56,402 bases of DNA from Xanthomonas hortorum pv. cynarae (GTDB lineage: Bacteria; Pseudomonadota; Gammaproteobacteria; Xanthomonadales; Xanthomonadaceae): positions 1 through 56,402 of the forward strand of contig NZ_MDFM01000006.1 of assembly GCF_002939985.1 (NCBI RefSeq). Reading direction: 5' to 3'. Positions 1-9,240 of the stretch are shown here, piece by piece. The position numbers were made by a program, and so were the translations under genes. The notes under the pieces are model-generated. The model was not told the DNA's origin. It did no database searches and saw nothing but the letters and a program-made list of their open reading frames with translations. The first letter of the stretch is position 1, and each line of letters opens with the position of its first letter.

Positions 1-140
1 CACTTGGCGGTGAAGTCGCTCAAGTCAGGTCGCCTGGGCCACTTCACAACCGTTGGTGTTGCGAATCGGAGTTGAAGCCGCCGGGCTAACAAAACTAACG
101 TCACGCCAGTCTATTGAAGGCCGGCTGATCTGCGGCCTGA

Positions 141-275
141 CTGCAGGGCCCTTGCCCGCCCACCATCGCGGGACACGCTGCAAGTACGTCCTTGTAAGCT
201 CTTACGCGGCATCCATGCCGCGTAAGGTCCCGCGACGGTGGGCGGGCAAGGACCAGTGGAGATGGTCGGTGTGCA
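141..275. repeat. Palindromic repeat A, copy 1
   Basis: The 100-bp core (151-250) begins CTTGCCCGCCCACC and ends with its inverse GGTGGGCGGGCAAG; the roughly 23-bp arms pair with one mismatch. The centre holds a second perfect palindrome (TTACGCGGCAT, CC, ATGCCGCGTAA, near 203-226). A short GACCA...TGGTC hairpin follows at 251-266. Matching copies lie at 43576-43703 (inverted) and 56244-56378. It is always accompanied by repeat B. Nothing in it codes for protein. Confidence 0.85.
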
Positions 276-309
276 TGTTTTCAACAAAGCAGCCGACTAA
301 CTTTCTGGT

Positions 310-412
310 GCGGTGTCCTCGCCGCTTGCGGGACCGTGTGGCGGCATGGATGCCGCCACCGAGCCTCCACGGACGGATTCACGGCGTGTCCCGCGAGCGG
401 CGAGGGCACCGC
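310..412. repeat. Palindromic repeat B, copy 1
   Basis: This 103-bp element starts GCGGTGTCCTCGCCGCTTGC and ends with the near-inverse of that arm. The central palindrome is GTGGCGGCAT-GG-ATGCCGCCAC. The design (about 23-bp terminal arms around a GCGGCAT/ATGCCGC core) is the same as repeat A, so A and B look like two branches of one family. Other copies lie at 43357-43459 (inverted) and 56022-56124. Confidence 0.85.
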
Positions 413-618
413 GCGCTCGACCCACTCAGCGTTTGATCTGGACTTCCGACCGAATCCACCAGGATGCGGCCGACAACACCACTGCACTCACCACACGGCG
501 AGCAGTCGTCAGCTTGCAGGGGACAGCGCTCAAGGAACCGCACTGTACGCGTGGTACATGCCGCACCGAACACCGGCTGCGCCCGCCTAGCGGTGAGCAT
601 GCGGCTTTGGCAACTGCT

Positions 619-1458
619 CTACGCGTCAAATAGCCTGCGTTGTGGATCCGGCGGCGGCAAGTCGGCCAGCAATTGTGCGAGTTGGTCGCGCTGCGCGCGC
701 AGCGGGTCGTGCATCAGGAAGTTGGCGAGGCGTGCGTGCCAGGCCGGCCAGCGGGTGGCCAGTGCATCCATGTCGCCATCGGCCGGGCGGCCTTCGTGCG
801 GCGAGGCGACGAAGGCGGTTTCACACAGCACATTGCGCCATCCCAGCCCGCCCATGCGCAGGCTCAGATCCACCAGCGCGGCGTACCACGAGCCGTAACT
901 GCTGGCATCCAGACCACCGGCCTTGCGCCGCGCACTGCCGCGCAGCAGCACGGCGTGGCCGGTGGCCGACGGCAGTTCCGGGTGCAGTGGCGGCATTGCG
1001 GCGCAGGCGGCGGCAAGCCGGTCCGGCGCGGCGGGCATGGGGTTGAGTTCGCCCAGTCGCGGCCAGCCGCAGGCTTCGCCCACATTGCTCCAGGGCGTGG
1101 CGGTGGCAATCGCCGCATCGCGCGCAAAGCAGGCGTTGAGCTGATTCAGCCACCCCGGCAGCGGGCAGGCATCCACACCCAGCACCGCCACATCGGCATC
1201 GCCGCAGCCGCTGAGCATTTCATCCAGATGCGCCACCTCGCCGAGCATGCGCTGGCGGCGGGTGTGATGCGCCTGCAACGGCGTGCGCGCCAACCAGTGT
1301 TCGATCACCGCGCGACCGCGCGGGCCGGCCTGCGCATCGTCGGCCAGCCACACCCGCGTGCCAGCGGGTGTGGCTGCATCCAGTGCGCCCAGGCAGGCAT
1401 CCAGGGCCTCGTCGTCGGTGCCGACCGGCACCAGCACGACGGGCAGTGCCGCACTCAT
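619..1458 (-). CDS. Glycosyltransferase-like protein coupled to xpsD
   Basis: A 279-aa soluble protein with no signal peptide or membrane segment. The N-terminus (VVLVPVGTDDEALDACLGAL) and the later segment VLGVDACPLPGWL resemble the nucleotide-binding half of family 2 GT-A glycosyltransferases, where an acidic motif precedes a PGW or PEW turn. A canonical DxD is not clear, because the expected position reads DAC, so activity is uncertain. Its ATG overlaps the xpsD stop in an ATGA, so it is the last gene of the type II secretion operon and is probably translationally coupled. Donor and acceptor are unknown. It could glycosylate a secreted substrate or secretion component, or simply be a co-transcribed passenger. 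No terminator is evident after it. Confidence 0.6.
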   Translation of the reverse strand: MSAALPVVLVPVGTDDEALDACLGALDAATPAGTRVWLADDAQAGPRGRAVIEHWLARTPLQAHHTRRQRMLGEVAHLDEMLSGCGDADVAVLGVDACPLPGWLNQLNACFARDAAIATATPWSNVGEACGWPRLGELNPMPAAPDRLAAACAAMPPLHPELPSATGHAVLLRGSARRKAGGLDASSYGSWYAALVDLSLRMGGLGWRNVLCETAFVASPHEGRPADGDMDALATRWPAWHARLANFLMHDPLRAQRDQLAQLLADLPPPDPQRRLFDA

Positions 1459-3749
1459 TGCGGCTTCTGGCTGGGTTTCAGCGGCTCCATGGCCTTGAAC
1501 TTCTGACCGTATTCGTCGGTGAGATTGCGCGCTTCCTGCGGGTTGCGCACGATCGACGGGGTGATCAGCACGATGACTTCGCGGCGTGTGTTGTCGCGGG
1601 TCTTGCTACCAAACAGGGCACCCACGACCGGCAACTTACTTAGAAACGGCACACCGGAGCTGCCATCGCTCGTGCTGTCATCGATCAGCCCTGCAAGCAT
1701 CATCGTATCGCCACTTTGTACCGCTGCTTCGGTCTTGACGCGGCGTGTATTGATATCGACGTTGCAAGCGGCGCTATTGACAGTGGTGGTCGCCTCCGCC
1801 GTACACGCTGCAGGTCGTGCACCAGGCGTACTGACTTCCTGCACGATATCTAGGAACACCATGCCGTCCTTGGTGACGCGCGGACGCACTTTCAAAATCA
1901 CACCGGTGTCGATGTACTGCACCGAAGAGAAGCTGCTATCGCTTCCCAGCCCGGTGTTGATTGAGGTGGAATTGATCGGAATGCGCGAACCCACGTTAAG
2001 TGTGGCTTCGGCATTGTTACGCACAAACACCGACGGTGTCTGCAGCAGGCGCACATTAGTGACTCGATCCAGCGCGTTAATAACCGCGGCGGCGTTCTTA
2101 CCGAGGAAGGTCCAACCAACACCGTTACCAGTCACGCTACCAGCAATGTCGCCCCAGATATTGCGGCCCGCAGCCGATGGCAGGGCAGGTCCGCCGCTGC
2201 GATCGGCATTGAACGGTGTTGTCACCGCGTTTTCGAAGTACCAGTTAACGCCGTAGCTCAGCGCACCAGTCAAATTCACCTCAGCAATCTGCGCTTCGAT
2301 ATGCACCTGCATCGGCATCACGTCGAGCTTTTCGATGACGTCGCGGATCGAATTCCATGACTGCGGTGTGGAGCGCACCAGCAAGGTATTGGTTTCGGCC
2401 ACTGCCGAGACACCAACCTTGTCGCCTGCCACTTCCAGCGTCACCGCGCCATTGCCGTTGCTGCGCGGCGACAACTGCAGGCTGCCGTTGCCCAGGCCAC
2501 CACTGCTGCTGCCACTGCTGCCGCCGAAGCTGCTGCCGGACGAGCTGCCATCGTTGCTTTCGCCGATGCTGCCGCCAGTGGTGCCGGAGCTGCCACCCAT
2601 GCTGCTGTCGCGATTGCCGGCCACGCCGCCAAGCACGCTGGTATCCGAACCCGGTGCCAGCGATGCATTCGAGTCGCTGCCATTGCCACGCCCGCCAAAC
2701 ACTTCCGACAGGCGGTCGGCCAGGTCCTTGGCCTTGATGTACTTCAACTCGTAGGAGAACAGCCGCACCCCACCACCGGCGCTGTCGATGCGGTCCAGCC
2801 ACTGCTGGATCTGGTCCAGATAGCGCGGCTGCGGGGTGATCACCAGCACTGCGTTGGCGTTTTCCAGCGGCATGAAACGGAACATGCCGGCGCTGGGCGT
2901 CTTGCTCTGTTCGCCGAAGACTTTTTCCAGATCGGCGGAGACTTTTTCGGCCTTGCCGGACTGGATCGGGAACACGCCCACCGACATGCCCGACAACCAA
3001 TCCACGTCGAAGATCTGCACGGTGCGCAGGTAGTTCTCCAGCTCGGCGCGGGTGCCGCCCAGGGTGATCACGTTGCGCGAGGGATCGGTGCCGACGATGG
3101 CGTTCGGGCGCGCATAGGGCTCGAGCACCTTTTTCATTTCGCTGGCGGAGATGAACTTCAACGGCACCACGCGCACTTCGAAACCGCGCGCGGCCGACGG
3201 CGATGCGGTGCTGGGCGCGACGGTGCCGGCCAGCGCCTGGTCGGCCGGCACGATGTTGTAGCGGCCGCCGCTGAACACCATGCGTGCGTTGTTCCAGCCC
3301 AGCACCATTTCCAGCAGGTTCAAGGCCTGCGCCGGCGAGACCGGATTGGGCGTGGCCAGGGTCACGGTGCCCTGCACGCCGGGGGCGATGACGTAGTTCT
3401 GCCCGAGCATGTCGCCCAGGATCGCCTTGACCACCGCCTGCACCGACTCGCCTTCGAAGTTGAAGGTGGCGCTGCCGCTGCTGGCCATGCCCAGCGTGGG
3501 CGACGGCGCGGCGGCCGCGCTCTGGTTGATCATGGTGCCGCTGCCGCGACGGATCACCGGCACCGGCTTGGCGCTGGTGTTGCCGTCGGCAGCTTGCTCG
3601 GCGCTGGTCTGGGTGGCGCCGGCAGCGCCGACTTGCGGATCCAGGCGCGCGTCGCGGCGCACGTCCGGCGGCGGAGTGGTGGCACAACCGGCCAACAGGC
3701 CGATCAGCAGGGACACGGGGAACAGGCGCGGCGTCATGCGTTCACTCAT
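1455..3749 (-). CDS. xpsD: Type II secretion secretin XpsD (GspD)
   Basis: A 764-aa outer-membrane secretin, the multimeric exit channel of the T2SS. The start at 3749 overlaps the xpsN stop as ATGA and gives a lipoprotein signal with lipobox LLAGC (Cys22), so the protein is probably lipidated at the N-terminus. Periplasmic N-domains come next. A long Gly/Ser-rich linker spans about residues 350-435, inside what would be the last N-domain. The C-terminal secretin core follows, with VPFLSKLPVVGALFG and a terminal ITPSIV block. The frame stays open upstream to 4460, but that extension only reads through xpsN out of frame. Last structural gene of the xps operon. Confidence 0.95.
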   Translation of the reverse strand: MSERMTPRLFPVSLLIGLLAGCATTPPPDVRRDARLDPQVGAAGATQTSAEQAADGNTSAKPVPVIRRGSGTMINQSAAAAPSPTLGMASSGSATFNFEGESVQAVVKAILGDMLGQNYVIAPGVQGTVTLATPNPVSPAQALNLLEMVLGWNNARMVFSGGRYNIVPADQALAGTVAPSTASPSAARGFEVRVVPLKFISASEMKKVLEPYARPNAIVGTDPSRNVITLGGTRAELENYLRTVQIFDVDWLSGMSVGVFPIQSGKAEKVSADLEKVFGEQSKTPSAGMFRFMPLENANAVLVITPQPRYLDQIQQWLDRIDSAGGGVRLFSYELKYIKAKDLADRLSEVFGGRGNGSDSNASLAPGSDTSVLGGVAGNRDSSMGGSSGTTGGSIGESNDGSSSGSSFGGSSGSSSGGLGNGSLQLSPRSNGNGAVTLEVAGDKVGVSAVAETNTLLVRSTPQSWNSIRDVIEKLDVMPMQVHIEAQIAEVNLTGALSYGVNWYFENAVTTPFNADRSGGPALPSAAGRNIWGDIAGSVTGNGVGWTFLGKNAAAVINALDRVTNVRLLQTPSVFVRNNAEATLNVGSRIPINSTSINTGLGSDSSFSSVQYIDTGVILKVRPRVTKDGMVFLDIVQEVSTPGARPAACTAEATTTVNSAACNVDINTRRVKTEAAVQSGDTMMLAGLIDDSTSDGSSGVPFLSKLPVVGALFGSKTRDNTRREVIVLITPSIVRNPQEARNLTDEYGQKFKAMEPLKPSQKPQ

Positions 3750-4528
3750 TGGGTCTGACCGGGGGTTGAGCCGCTCTGGCGCTGCTGTTGCAGCTGGCGG
3801 CGTCGGGCTTCGATACGTTCGCGGATGGCACGCATCTGATCGTCGGAGGGGCGTGGGGCTTCCTGGGCGCCATCGCTGCGTTGCGGCGGCACCGTCGGCG
3901 GTGCCTGCCCGCCGAGCTGCTGGGCAGGCGTGGCAGGCTGAGGCTGCGGCGGCTGCACCGCGGCGGCGTCGGGCGATGGCAACGGCGGCGTGGCGCCGGG
4001 TGCAGCGGGCGCGCCGGCAATGGCCGTCGGCGGTTGCCCGCCCTGGCCGTTGAACACCTGCAGTTCCAGTGTCTGGGTGCCGCCCGGGCCTTCGATGGTG
4101 GCGCTGCGCGGCTGCAGCGCCAGCAGGCGCCAGCCCTTGACCGCATCGCCGCCGAGTTTGACCCGCACCGAATCGTGCGGATCCAGGGTCAGCGTGGCCA
4201 TCTTGAAGTTGTCCGTCAGCAGCACGCCGGTCAGTCGCACCGTCGATGCGGCGCCGCTGCCGTCGTTGCCGGACAGGAAGAACGGATGCGGCAGGCGGTC
4301 TTCGGCAAAGGCCGGGTGTGCGGCGATTTCCGAATATTTCTCGAACGCGCCCAGCCGCTCCGGCGCCGGTGCCGGCAGGGTGGGCAGGCGCTGCACCAGC
4401 GCCGGGTCGTCGGGCAGCAGCTCCACCCGCTTGCCCAGGCCGGCCACCGCCAGCACGCATACCAGCAGCGCCCAGCCGACCACGGTGGCCAGCAGCCAGG
4501 TGCGTAGCCCGATCAGGTCAAGGCGCAT
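3746..4528 (-). CDS. xpsN: Type II secretion protein XpsN (GspC-like)
   Basis: A 260-aa bitopic inner-membrane protein that occupies the GspC role, linking the inner-membrane platform to the secretin. One membrane segment covers about residues 8-31. A periplasmic homology region at about 60-160 contains LTGVLLTDNFKMATL, typical of GspC HR domains. A Pro/Gln/Ala-rich linker follows, with a short basic, Gln-rich helical tail. No PDZ domain is visible. The chosen ATG (4528) overlaps the end of xpsM by 11 bases, and its stop overlaps the xpsD ATG. Identification rests on position between xpsM and xpsD and on this domain layout. Confidence 0.9.
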   Translation of the reverse strand: MRLDLIGLRTWLLATVVGWALLVCVLAVAGLGKRVELLPDDPALVQRLPTLPAPAPERLGAFEKYSEIAAHPAFAEDRLPHPFFLSGNDGSGAASTVRLTGVLLTDNFKMATLTLDPHDSVRVKLGGDAVKGWRLLALQPRSATIEGPGGTQTLELQVFNGQGGQPPTAIAGAPAAPGATPPLPSPDAAAVQPPQPQPATPAQQLGGQAPPTVPPQRSDGAQEAPRPSDDQMRAIRERIEARRRQLQQQRQSGSTPGQTQ

Positions 4529-5171
4529 TGCTGGCCTCCGCGGCGTCAGGGGCGGCGGGTGCGGCATCGCTATTCAGCGGTGCGGCGCTGGCGCCCGGGC
4601 GCAGATAGCCGGCCAGTTCGAAGGCGATATCCAGGCCGTTGCCGCTTTCGTTGGGCGAGAGCTGGTAGCGCTGCGCCATCACGTTGAGGTTGTCCACGAA
4701 CAGGCGCGGGGTGCCGTTTTCCAGGCTGTACAGCACGGAGGCCAGTTCCGGGGTGCCGCAACGCAGGCGCACCTGCACCGCGACGCGGGTGAAGCGGTCC
4801 TTGCTCTCCGGCTGCAACGGCGAGCGGTTGCTGATGGCGCAGCTGCGGTTGCCGGGGCTGGCTTCCACCACCGCGCGTTCCAGCCGCTGCACCAACCCGG
4901 CCGAGGCCAGCTCGGCAGAGGTTTCCGGCAGGAAGCCGGGGCGGCTTTCCAAGGTCTGGCGCGCCTGACGCAACCGTTTGCTCACTTCCGGCGCCTGCTG
5001 CAATTGCACGCGCACGCGCAGCTCGCGCTCGCGCAGCGCTTGCAGGTCGTCCTGCACCGCGATCATCGGCTGGGTGAACCACGGGTGCACCAGCACCAGA
5101 TAGGCCACGCCGATCACCAGCAGCAACAGGCCCAAAGCGATCCAGCGATCGCGCTTAACGCTGCGTGGCAT
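4518..5171 (-). CDS. xpsM: Type II secretion protein XpsM (GspM)
   Basis: A 217-aa inner-membrane platform protein that partners XpsL. The start MPRSVKRDR (5171) gives a short basic cytoplasmic tail, one transmembrane helix (about residues 11-31) and a coiled-coil stretch (about 40-75, rich in Leu, Arg, Gln). A small periplasmic ferredoxin-like domain follows. The two cysteines in the periplasmic part (in NRSC and RLRCG) could form a disulfide. It overlaps xpsL by 17 bases and xpsN by 11 bases, so translation is likely coupled across all three genes. Upstream in-frame ATGs exist but would enlarge the overlap without adding conserved sequence. Confidence 0.9.
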   Translation of the reverse strand: MPRSVKRDRWIALGLLLLVIGVAYLVLVHPWFTQPMIAVQDDLQALRERELRVRVQLQQAPEVSKRLRQARQTLESRPGFLPETSAELASAGLVQRLERAVVEASPGNRSCAISNRSPLQPESKDRFTRVAVQVRLRCGTPELASVLYSLENGTPRLFVDNLNVMAQRYQLSPNESGNGLDIAFELAGYLRPGASAAPLNSDAAPAAPDAAEASNAP

Positions 5172-6276
5172 CGGCCGCCTCCTTGGCATCGGGACCGGCC
5201 AGCTCGGCGGTGATGGTGAAGCGGTCCACATTACGACCGGCATCGCTCTGCAGCACGCCGGTCAGCGAGGGCGTGCGCCACAGCGGCGAGCCTTCCAGAC
5301 GACGCACCAGCGAGGACGCTTCGTTGCTCAATCCGATCAACTGCAATTGCCCGCCTTCGACCGAGAATTTTTCCAGATAGGTGCCGCCGGGCAGACGCCG
5401 GCTCAGCTCGTCCCAGATTTCCACCGAGGTGGGGCGGGTGGCGCGCTGCTGCTGGAAGAAGGTGGCACCTTCGACCAGATCCAGCAATTGCTGACGTTCG
5501 GCAGCGACCTGGCGCGCACGTGCAGCATTGGCCTGCACCTTGGCACGCAAGTCGTCGGCGGCCTGGCGGCGGTTGTCCAGCAGCAGCCAACCGGCCACTG
5601 CCAATAGCACCAATGCGGCGGCAGTGAGCAACAGGTTCCAGCGCTGCATCGGGTCGCTGCGGCGCAGGCGACGCGCCGGCGGCAGCAGGTTCACGCCTAG
5701 CGGCAGGCCATGCGCATCGGTCACATCGATGCCGGACAAAGCGCTGCTCCATGCGTCGGGCACACCGTCCGGGCCATCGATCATGCGGCGCGGCACCACC
5801 ACCAGTTCGGCATCGAGCTGGCCGTCTTCGCGCACATCCAGCACGCGCGCGTCGAAATACACCTGGTCGGCGGTGAACGGGGTTTGTCGATCGATTTCAA
5901 AGCGCGCCACATCCTGCAAACGCGCGGCGGCGGCGGCCGGCAGGCGCAGCGGACGCCGCAAGGCATGCGCGGCCGGCAACAGCCAGTGCCGCGGCAAGCC
6001 CTCCAGTGCGGTGGGCAGCAAGGCATTGACTTCCTGCGGCTGCACCGGCCACGGCAGGCTGGCGATGGTCTCGCTGCTGTGGTCGCGCTGGCGCAGCAGT
6101 TGCAGCGCTTCGCCTTCGGGTTGCAACAACATGCGTGACTGCGACAGACCCAACTGCCATTGCCAGCGCTGCGGCAGCCAGGCCAGCAACGATTGCTGCC
6201 ACCAACGCCAGAAGCCTCCGGCTCCCGGCATGGCGCGTACGCCGATACGACCCAAGGTATCCCGCCATGCGGTCAT
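5155..6276 (-). CDS. xpsL: Type II secretion protein XpsL (GspL)
   Basis: A 373-aa bitopic protein. The cytoplasmic actin-like half (about residues 1-205) docks the XpsE ATPase. A transmembrane helix lies at about 211-230 ([19 protein letters not shown]). The periplasmic part resembles PilN/GspL, with a coiled coil followed by a small ferredoxin-like fold containing [17 protein letters not shown]. The ATG at 6276 is chosen because it overlaps the xpsK stop as ATGA, like most junctions in this operon. XpsL links XpsE to XpsM and the pseudopilus. Confidence 0.92.
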   Translation of the reverse strand: MTAWRDTLGRIGVRAMPGAGGFWRWWQQSLLAWLPQRWQWQLGLSQSRMLLQPEGEALQLLRQRDHSSETIASLPWPVQPQEVNALLPTALEGLPRHWLLPAAHALRRPLRLPAAAAARLQDVARFEIDRQTPFTADQVYFDARVLDVREDGQLDAELVVVPRRMIDGPDGVPDAWSSALSGIDVTDAHGLPLGVNLLPPARRLRRSDPMQRWNLLLTAAALVLLAVAGWLLLDNRRQAADDLRAKVQANAARARQVAAERQQLLDLVEGATFFQQQRATRPTSVEIWDELSRRLPGGTYLEKFSVEGGQLQLIGLSNEASSLVRRLEGSPLWRTPSLTGVLQSDAGRNVDRFTITAELAGPDAKEAADATQR

Positions 6277-7124
6277 TGCACTGCTGCTCCCTCTTCCCAA
6301 CGCAACACGGTATAGGCCGACCCAGGTAATGCGGACGCACTGATGGACACGACCGCCCGCAATACGGCCTCGCGTCCCTGACTCAGTCGCGCCCGGCTCT
6401 CGATACTATAAGTGTCCGAGCCACCGACCGTCGCCTCGCTGCCCGGCAAACCCGGCGGCGCATCACGCTGGGCCAGCAGTTGCCGCGCATCCAGCCCCAT
6501 CGCGGTCAACACCGGGCCCGGCGCAAAGCGCGCTTCAGGCCGCGAGCGGCCGCTGTACAGCGTGAGGTTGGGCAGCAGCTTGCGATACAGCTCGCCATCC
6601 ATGCCCAGCACCAGGCGCAACTCGCCCAGGGTTTCGAACGGGCCGTCTTTTGCGCCATACGGCAGCCCGGCATCGGCGTAATCGCGATCTTCCGCGCCGC
6701 CGCCCGGCTGGCTCAACGAGTCGCCATCACGCCAATCGACGATGGCACCGGCAATGCGCGCATCGCGGCCCTGCTCGCCACCGACTGCGCGCACCAATCC
6801 CGCCAGCAATGCAGGCTCGGCCATATTCAAATCCACCTTGCCGCTTTCGTCGGTGATACGAATTTCCACAGTGGCATCGTCCATCTGCCAACGATAGCGC
6901 CGGCCGTCTGCGCGCCAGCGTGCCTGCGTGTCGGCACTTTGCAAGCGAAACAATGCGTATTCCAGGCCAGAACGCGCATATTCCTGCGCCTGCGCGCCAT
7001 TGCGCAGCATGCTGCCCTGCAGTGCTTCCACCCGCGCGGTCAGCGCGAATGCGCCGATCATCGCGGTGAGCAAGGCGATCAGCCACAACACCAGCACCAG
7101 CGCGGCGCCGCGCATGCGGCTCAT
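6273..7124 (-). CDS. xpsK: Type II secretion minor pseudopilin XpsK (GspK)
   Basis: A 283-aa minor pseudopilin and probable pseudopilus tip subunit. The prepilin-like leader MSRMRG is followed by [18 protein letters not shown], which lacks the +5 glutamate of other pseudopilins; this absence is characteristic of GspK. The large periplasmic part carries the long insertion typical of the family, including an acidic DWRDGD segment. The ATG at 7124 forms an ATGA overlap with the xpsJ stop, and the stop overlaps the xpsL ATG. An in-frame extension upstream to 7253 has no pilin character and was rejected. Confidence 0.92.
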   Translation of the reverse strand: MSRMRGAALVLVLWLIALLTAMIGAFALTARVEALQGSMLRNGAQAQEYARSGLEYALFRLQSADTQARWRADGRRYRWQMDDATVEIRITDESGKVDLNMAEPALLAGLVRAVGGEQGRDARIAGAIVDWRDGDSLSQPGGGAEDRDYADAGLPYGAKDGPFETLGELRLVLGMDGELYRKLLPNLTLYSGRSRPEARFAPGPVLTAMGLDARQLLAQRDAPPGLPGSEATVGGSDTYSIESRARLSQGREAVLRAVVSISASALPGSAYTVLRWEEGAAVQ

Positions 7125-7756
7125 TGCCCCGCTCCCGGATTGCTGGATTGCGGCAACGCCACCACCAACGACGGCCACGCGGCATTTCCACTGCGGATGT
7201 CGATGCGCACCAACAGCGGCAGCCGGTCGTGCCATTCCCATTGCGGCAACCACGCGCTCAAACGGCCGCTTTGCGGATCCATGCCGCGATAACGAAAGCT
7301 CACCTGTTGCACGCCTTCGGCGAGTGTTTCCGGCGGCAGCGCGGTGCCCTCTTCGATCGACTTGCCTGATTGCAGCATGGTCAGCGCGATCAACAGATTG
7401 CGCTGCTCGCCATCGCCGGCCACCGACAGGTCATGCAGATACGGACCGCCGCGGCCCAGATAATCCGGCACATCGGCAGCAAAACGCATGCGCTGTGGTT
7501 CGCCGATAAACAACATCGGCTGCTGACTTTGCGGGTCGATGCCCATCGCGATCGGCAAGGCCGCCGCCAGCCGGCGGCGCAGAAATTCTTCCACCGCGCG
7601 CACGCGCTCGCTGCGCTGGGCGATCGCTTCGCCGCGCTGACTCACCGCACTGGCCGAGCGCAAGGTGGCGAACGCCAATGCCAGCCCACCGACCAGCAAC
7701 ATCGTGGCCAGCAACACCTCGATCAGGGTGAAACCGCCGTTGCGCGCGCGACTCAT
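7121..7756 (-). CDS. xpsJ: Type II secretion minor pseudopilin XpsJ (GspJ)
   Basis: A 211-aa minor pseudopilin. Prepilin peptidase would cut after Gly8 in [14 protein letters not shown], leaving the hydrophobic helix [20 protein letters not shown] with Glu at +5. The rest is a soluble globular domain. It starts in an ATGA overlap with xpsI and ends in one with xpsK. With XpsI and XpsK it is expected to form the complex that initiates the pseudopilus. No prepilin peptidase gene is present in the window, so cleavage depends on an enzyme encoded elsewhere. Confidence 0.92.
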   Translation of the reverse strand: MSRARNGGFTLIEVLLATMLLVGGLALAFATLRSASAVSQRGEAIAQRSERVRAVEEFLRRRLAAALPIAMGIDPQSQQPMLFIGEPQRMRFAADVPDYLGRGGPYLHDLSVAGDGEQRNLLIALTMLQSGKSIEEGTALPPETLAEGVQQVSFRYRGMDPQSGRLSAWLPQWEWHDRLPLLVRIDIRSGNAAWPSLVVALPQSSNPGAGQ

Positions 7757-8169
7757 GGGGCGCTACCCGGCTGCGCCGCAGCGACCAGCCGCAAGGTGCG
7801 CCATTGCAGCACCTGATTGGGCTGCTCGCCCCAACGCACCACCAGGGTCAGTTGCAGCAACGTATGCGCGCCCGGTGAAACCGGCGCCTGCGGATTGCGC
7901 CGCGGTTCGTCGTACGGGCGCACATCCATCGACCAGCGAAAATGCCCGTCTTCGAAGCTGCCTTGTTGCTGCTCGGGCACCAGCGGTTTGTCCATGCCCT
8001 GGGCGGCCAGCAACGATTGCGCATGCAGCGTGGCGCGCGTGCTGTCGTCGGCCGCGCGCACCTGACGTGCGGCGCCGGACAGCGATCCCAGCAACAGGCT
8101 CAACGCCAATGCCAGCAGCGCAAAGGCGACGATCACCTCGATCAGCGTGTAACCGCGCTGGCGCTTCAT
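7753..8169 (-). CDS. xpsI: Type II secretion minor pseudopilin XpsI (GspI)
   Basis: A 138-aa minor pseudopilin. The leader is MKRQRG, cut before YTLIEV; Glu at +5 and the helix IVAFALLALALSLLLGS are clear. The size fits GspI. The frame is open far upstream, but the ATG at 8169 forms the ATGA overlap with xpsH and places the leader correctly. It is expected to nucleate the XpsI-J-K tip complex. Confidence 0.92.
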   Translation of the reverse strand: MKRQRGYTLIEVIVAFALLALALSLLLGSLSGAARQVRAADDSTRATLHAQSLLAAQGMDKPLVPEQQQGSFEDGHFRWSMDVRPYDEPRRNPQAPVSPGAHTLLQLTLVVRWGEQPNQVLQWRTLRLVAAAQPGSAP

Positions 8170-8675
8170 GGCGCCGGCGTCCGCAATTGCCCGGAGCGCA
8201 CTTCGCCGGTGATCCAGCCCACGTCCACACGCCAGGTGGCGTCCTTGACGCGCAGGTCGATGCGCCCGCCGGTAGAGGCGCCATCCGGGAAGAACTGGAT
8301 GGCGCCCTGATCCTGCCGCGACTGCACCTGCCGCGCACCGGTAAAACGCACCTCCAGCGACGCCGGCAGATCGCCGTGATGGCCGCCGGGGGCTTCCCAA
8401 CGGCGCTGCTGCGGGTCGATCAGAAAGCGCTGCGGCGTGCCGGTGGCGATCGCCTGGGTGCGCGTGTAGCGCAGCTGCGAGGCGATCGCCTTGCCGGCGG
8501 TGCGCAGGCGCATGCCGTCGATCCCGCCATTGAGCGCGGCAGCGGCCAGCACGCCGGCCATCGCGATCAAGGCGATGACCAGCAGCATTTCCAACAACGA
8601 ACTGCCACGCGTGCGTCTGCCACCAGGACCGACCACTCCATGCGGATGACGCAACGGCTGACACGCAACGCGCAT
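8166..8675 (-). CDS. xpsH: Type II secretion minor pseudopilin XpsH (GspH)
   Basis: A 169-aa pseudopilin with an unusually long leader of about 24 residues before G|SSLLEM, where processing is expected; Glu at +5 is present and the helix MLLVIALIAMAGVLAAAAL follows. The globular part contains SQLRYTRTQAIATG, typical of the GspH/FimT family. It lies 10 bases downstream of xpsG and overlaps xpsI by ATGA. An internal start closer to the cleavage site is not obvious, so the long leader is probably real. Confidence 0.9.
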   Translation of the reverse strand: MRVACQPLRHPHGVVGPGGRRTRGSSLLEMLLVIALIAMAGVLAAAALNGGIDGMRLRTAGKAIASQLRYTRTQAIATGTPQRFLIDPQQRRWEAPGGHHGDLPASLEVRFTGARQVQSRQDQGAIQFFPDGASTGGRIDLRVKDATWRVDVGWITGEVRSGQLRTPAP

Positions 8676-8685
8676 GGCGGAAGGC

Positions 8686-9117
8686 TTATTGGTACTTGAT
8701 GTCCGCGTCGTAGCTGCTGCCGCCGGGGCGGCCGTCCTTGCCCAGGCTGATCAGATCGAACGGCTGGCCATCGCCGGGCACGCGGTATTCGATGGTGTGG
8801 CCCCACGGGTCGTTGAGTTCGACCGGCTTGGCGTACGGACCGAGCCAGCCGCTGCTGCCGCCCGGCTGGGTGACCAGCTCATCGAGCTTGCCCGGCAACT
8901 TGCCGGTATCGAGCTGGAAATTCTCGATCTTGCCGGCCAGGGTCTGAATTTGCGATTTGGCCAGATTGGCCTTGCCGCGATCGGCACCACCGAGCACACG
9001 GCTACCGACCAGGGTGAGCACCGCACCGATCAGCACGATGACGATGATGATTTCCAGCAAGCTCATGCCGGCCTGGGCTGCACGCGATGGACTACGGGTA
9101 ATGGAGCGCTTGATCAT
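8686..9117 (-). CDS. xpsG: Type II secretion major pseudopilin XpsG (GspG)
   Basis: A 143-aa major pseudopilin, the repeating unit of the pseudopilus. The chosen start is MIKRSI (9117), giving a 17-residue leader cleaved in QAG|MSLLE with Glu at +5, then IIIVIVLIGAVLTLVGS. The C-terminal half has the GspG signature NDPWGHTIEYR and GRPGG, part of the calcium-binding loop region. The longer in-frame start at 9177 adds unrelated sequence. The gene is 123 bp after xpsF and 10 bp before xpsH. Major pseudopilins are needed in excess, but I see no dedicated promoter. Confidence 0.94.
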   Translation of the reverse strand: MIKRSITRSPSRAAQAGMSLLEIIIVIVLIGAVLTLVGSRVLGGADRGKANLAKSQIQTLAGKIENFQLDTGKLPGKLDELVTQPGGSSGWLGPYAKPVELNDPWGHTIEYRVPGDGQPFDLISLGKDGRPGGSSYDADIKYQ

Positions 9118-9240
9118 GAACGATTTCCTTGCACGTCGATGAAAGATGCTGCCGCCAGAAGATGACACGGCGGGCACTGCAATGGTTCCCGCATGGGTGT
9201 CGTGCGGTCACCGGAAAGTTGTTGTGAATCCACCGCCACG

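Larger units (their letters stand above)
1..618. other. Gene-free region with palindromic repeats
   Basis: No convincing gene lies between the window edge and the end of the glycosyltransferase-like gene. The stretch holds one copy each of repeats A and B (separate entries). Positions 413-618 show no further structure I can interpret, and no clear T-rich terminator was found for the long minus-strand operon ending at 619. Short open frames here follow the repeat palindromes and resemble no protein. Confidence 0.6.

Noticed and set aside
141..412. Repeats A and B as insertion sequences
   Set aside because: They are only about 100 bp, have no transposase and no clear target duplication; a non-autonomous palindromic repeat fits better.
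3750..4460. N-terminal extension of xpsD to 1001 aa
   Set aside because: This part is xpsN read in another frame. The xpsD ATG at 3749 overlaps the xpsN stop and gives a lipoprotein signal.
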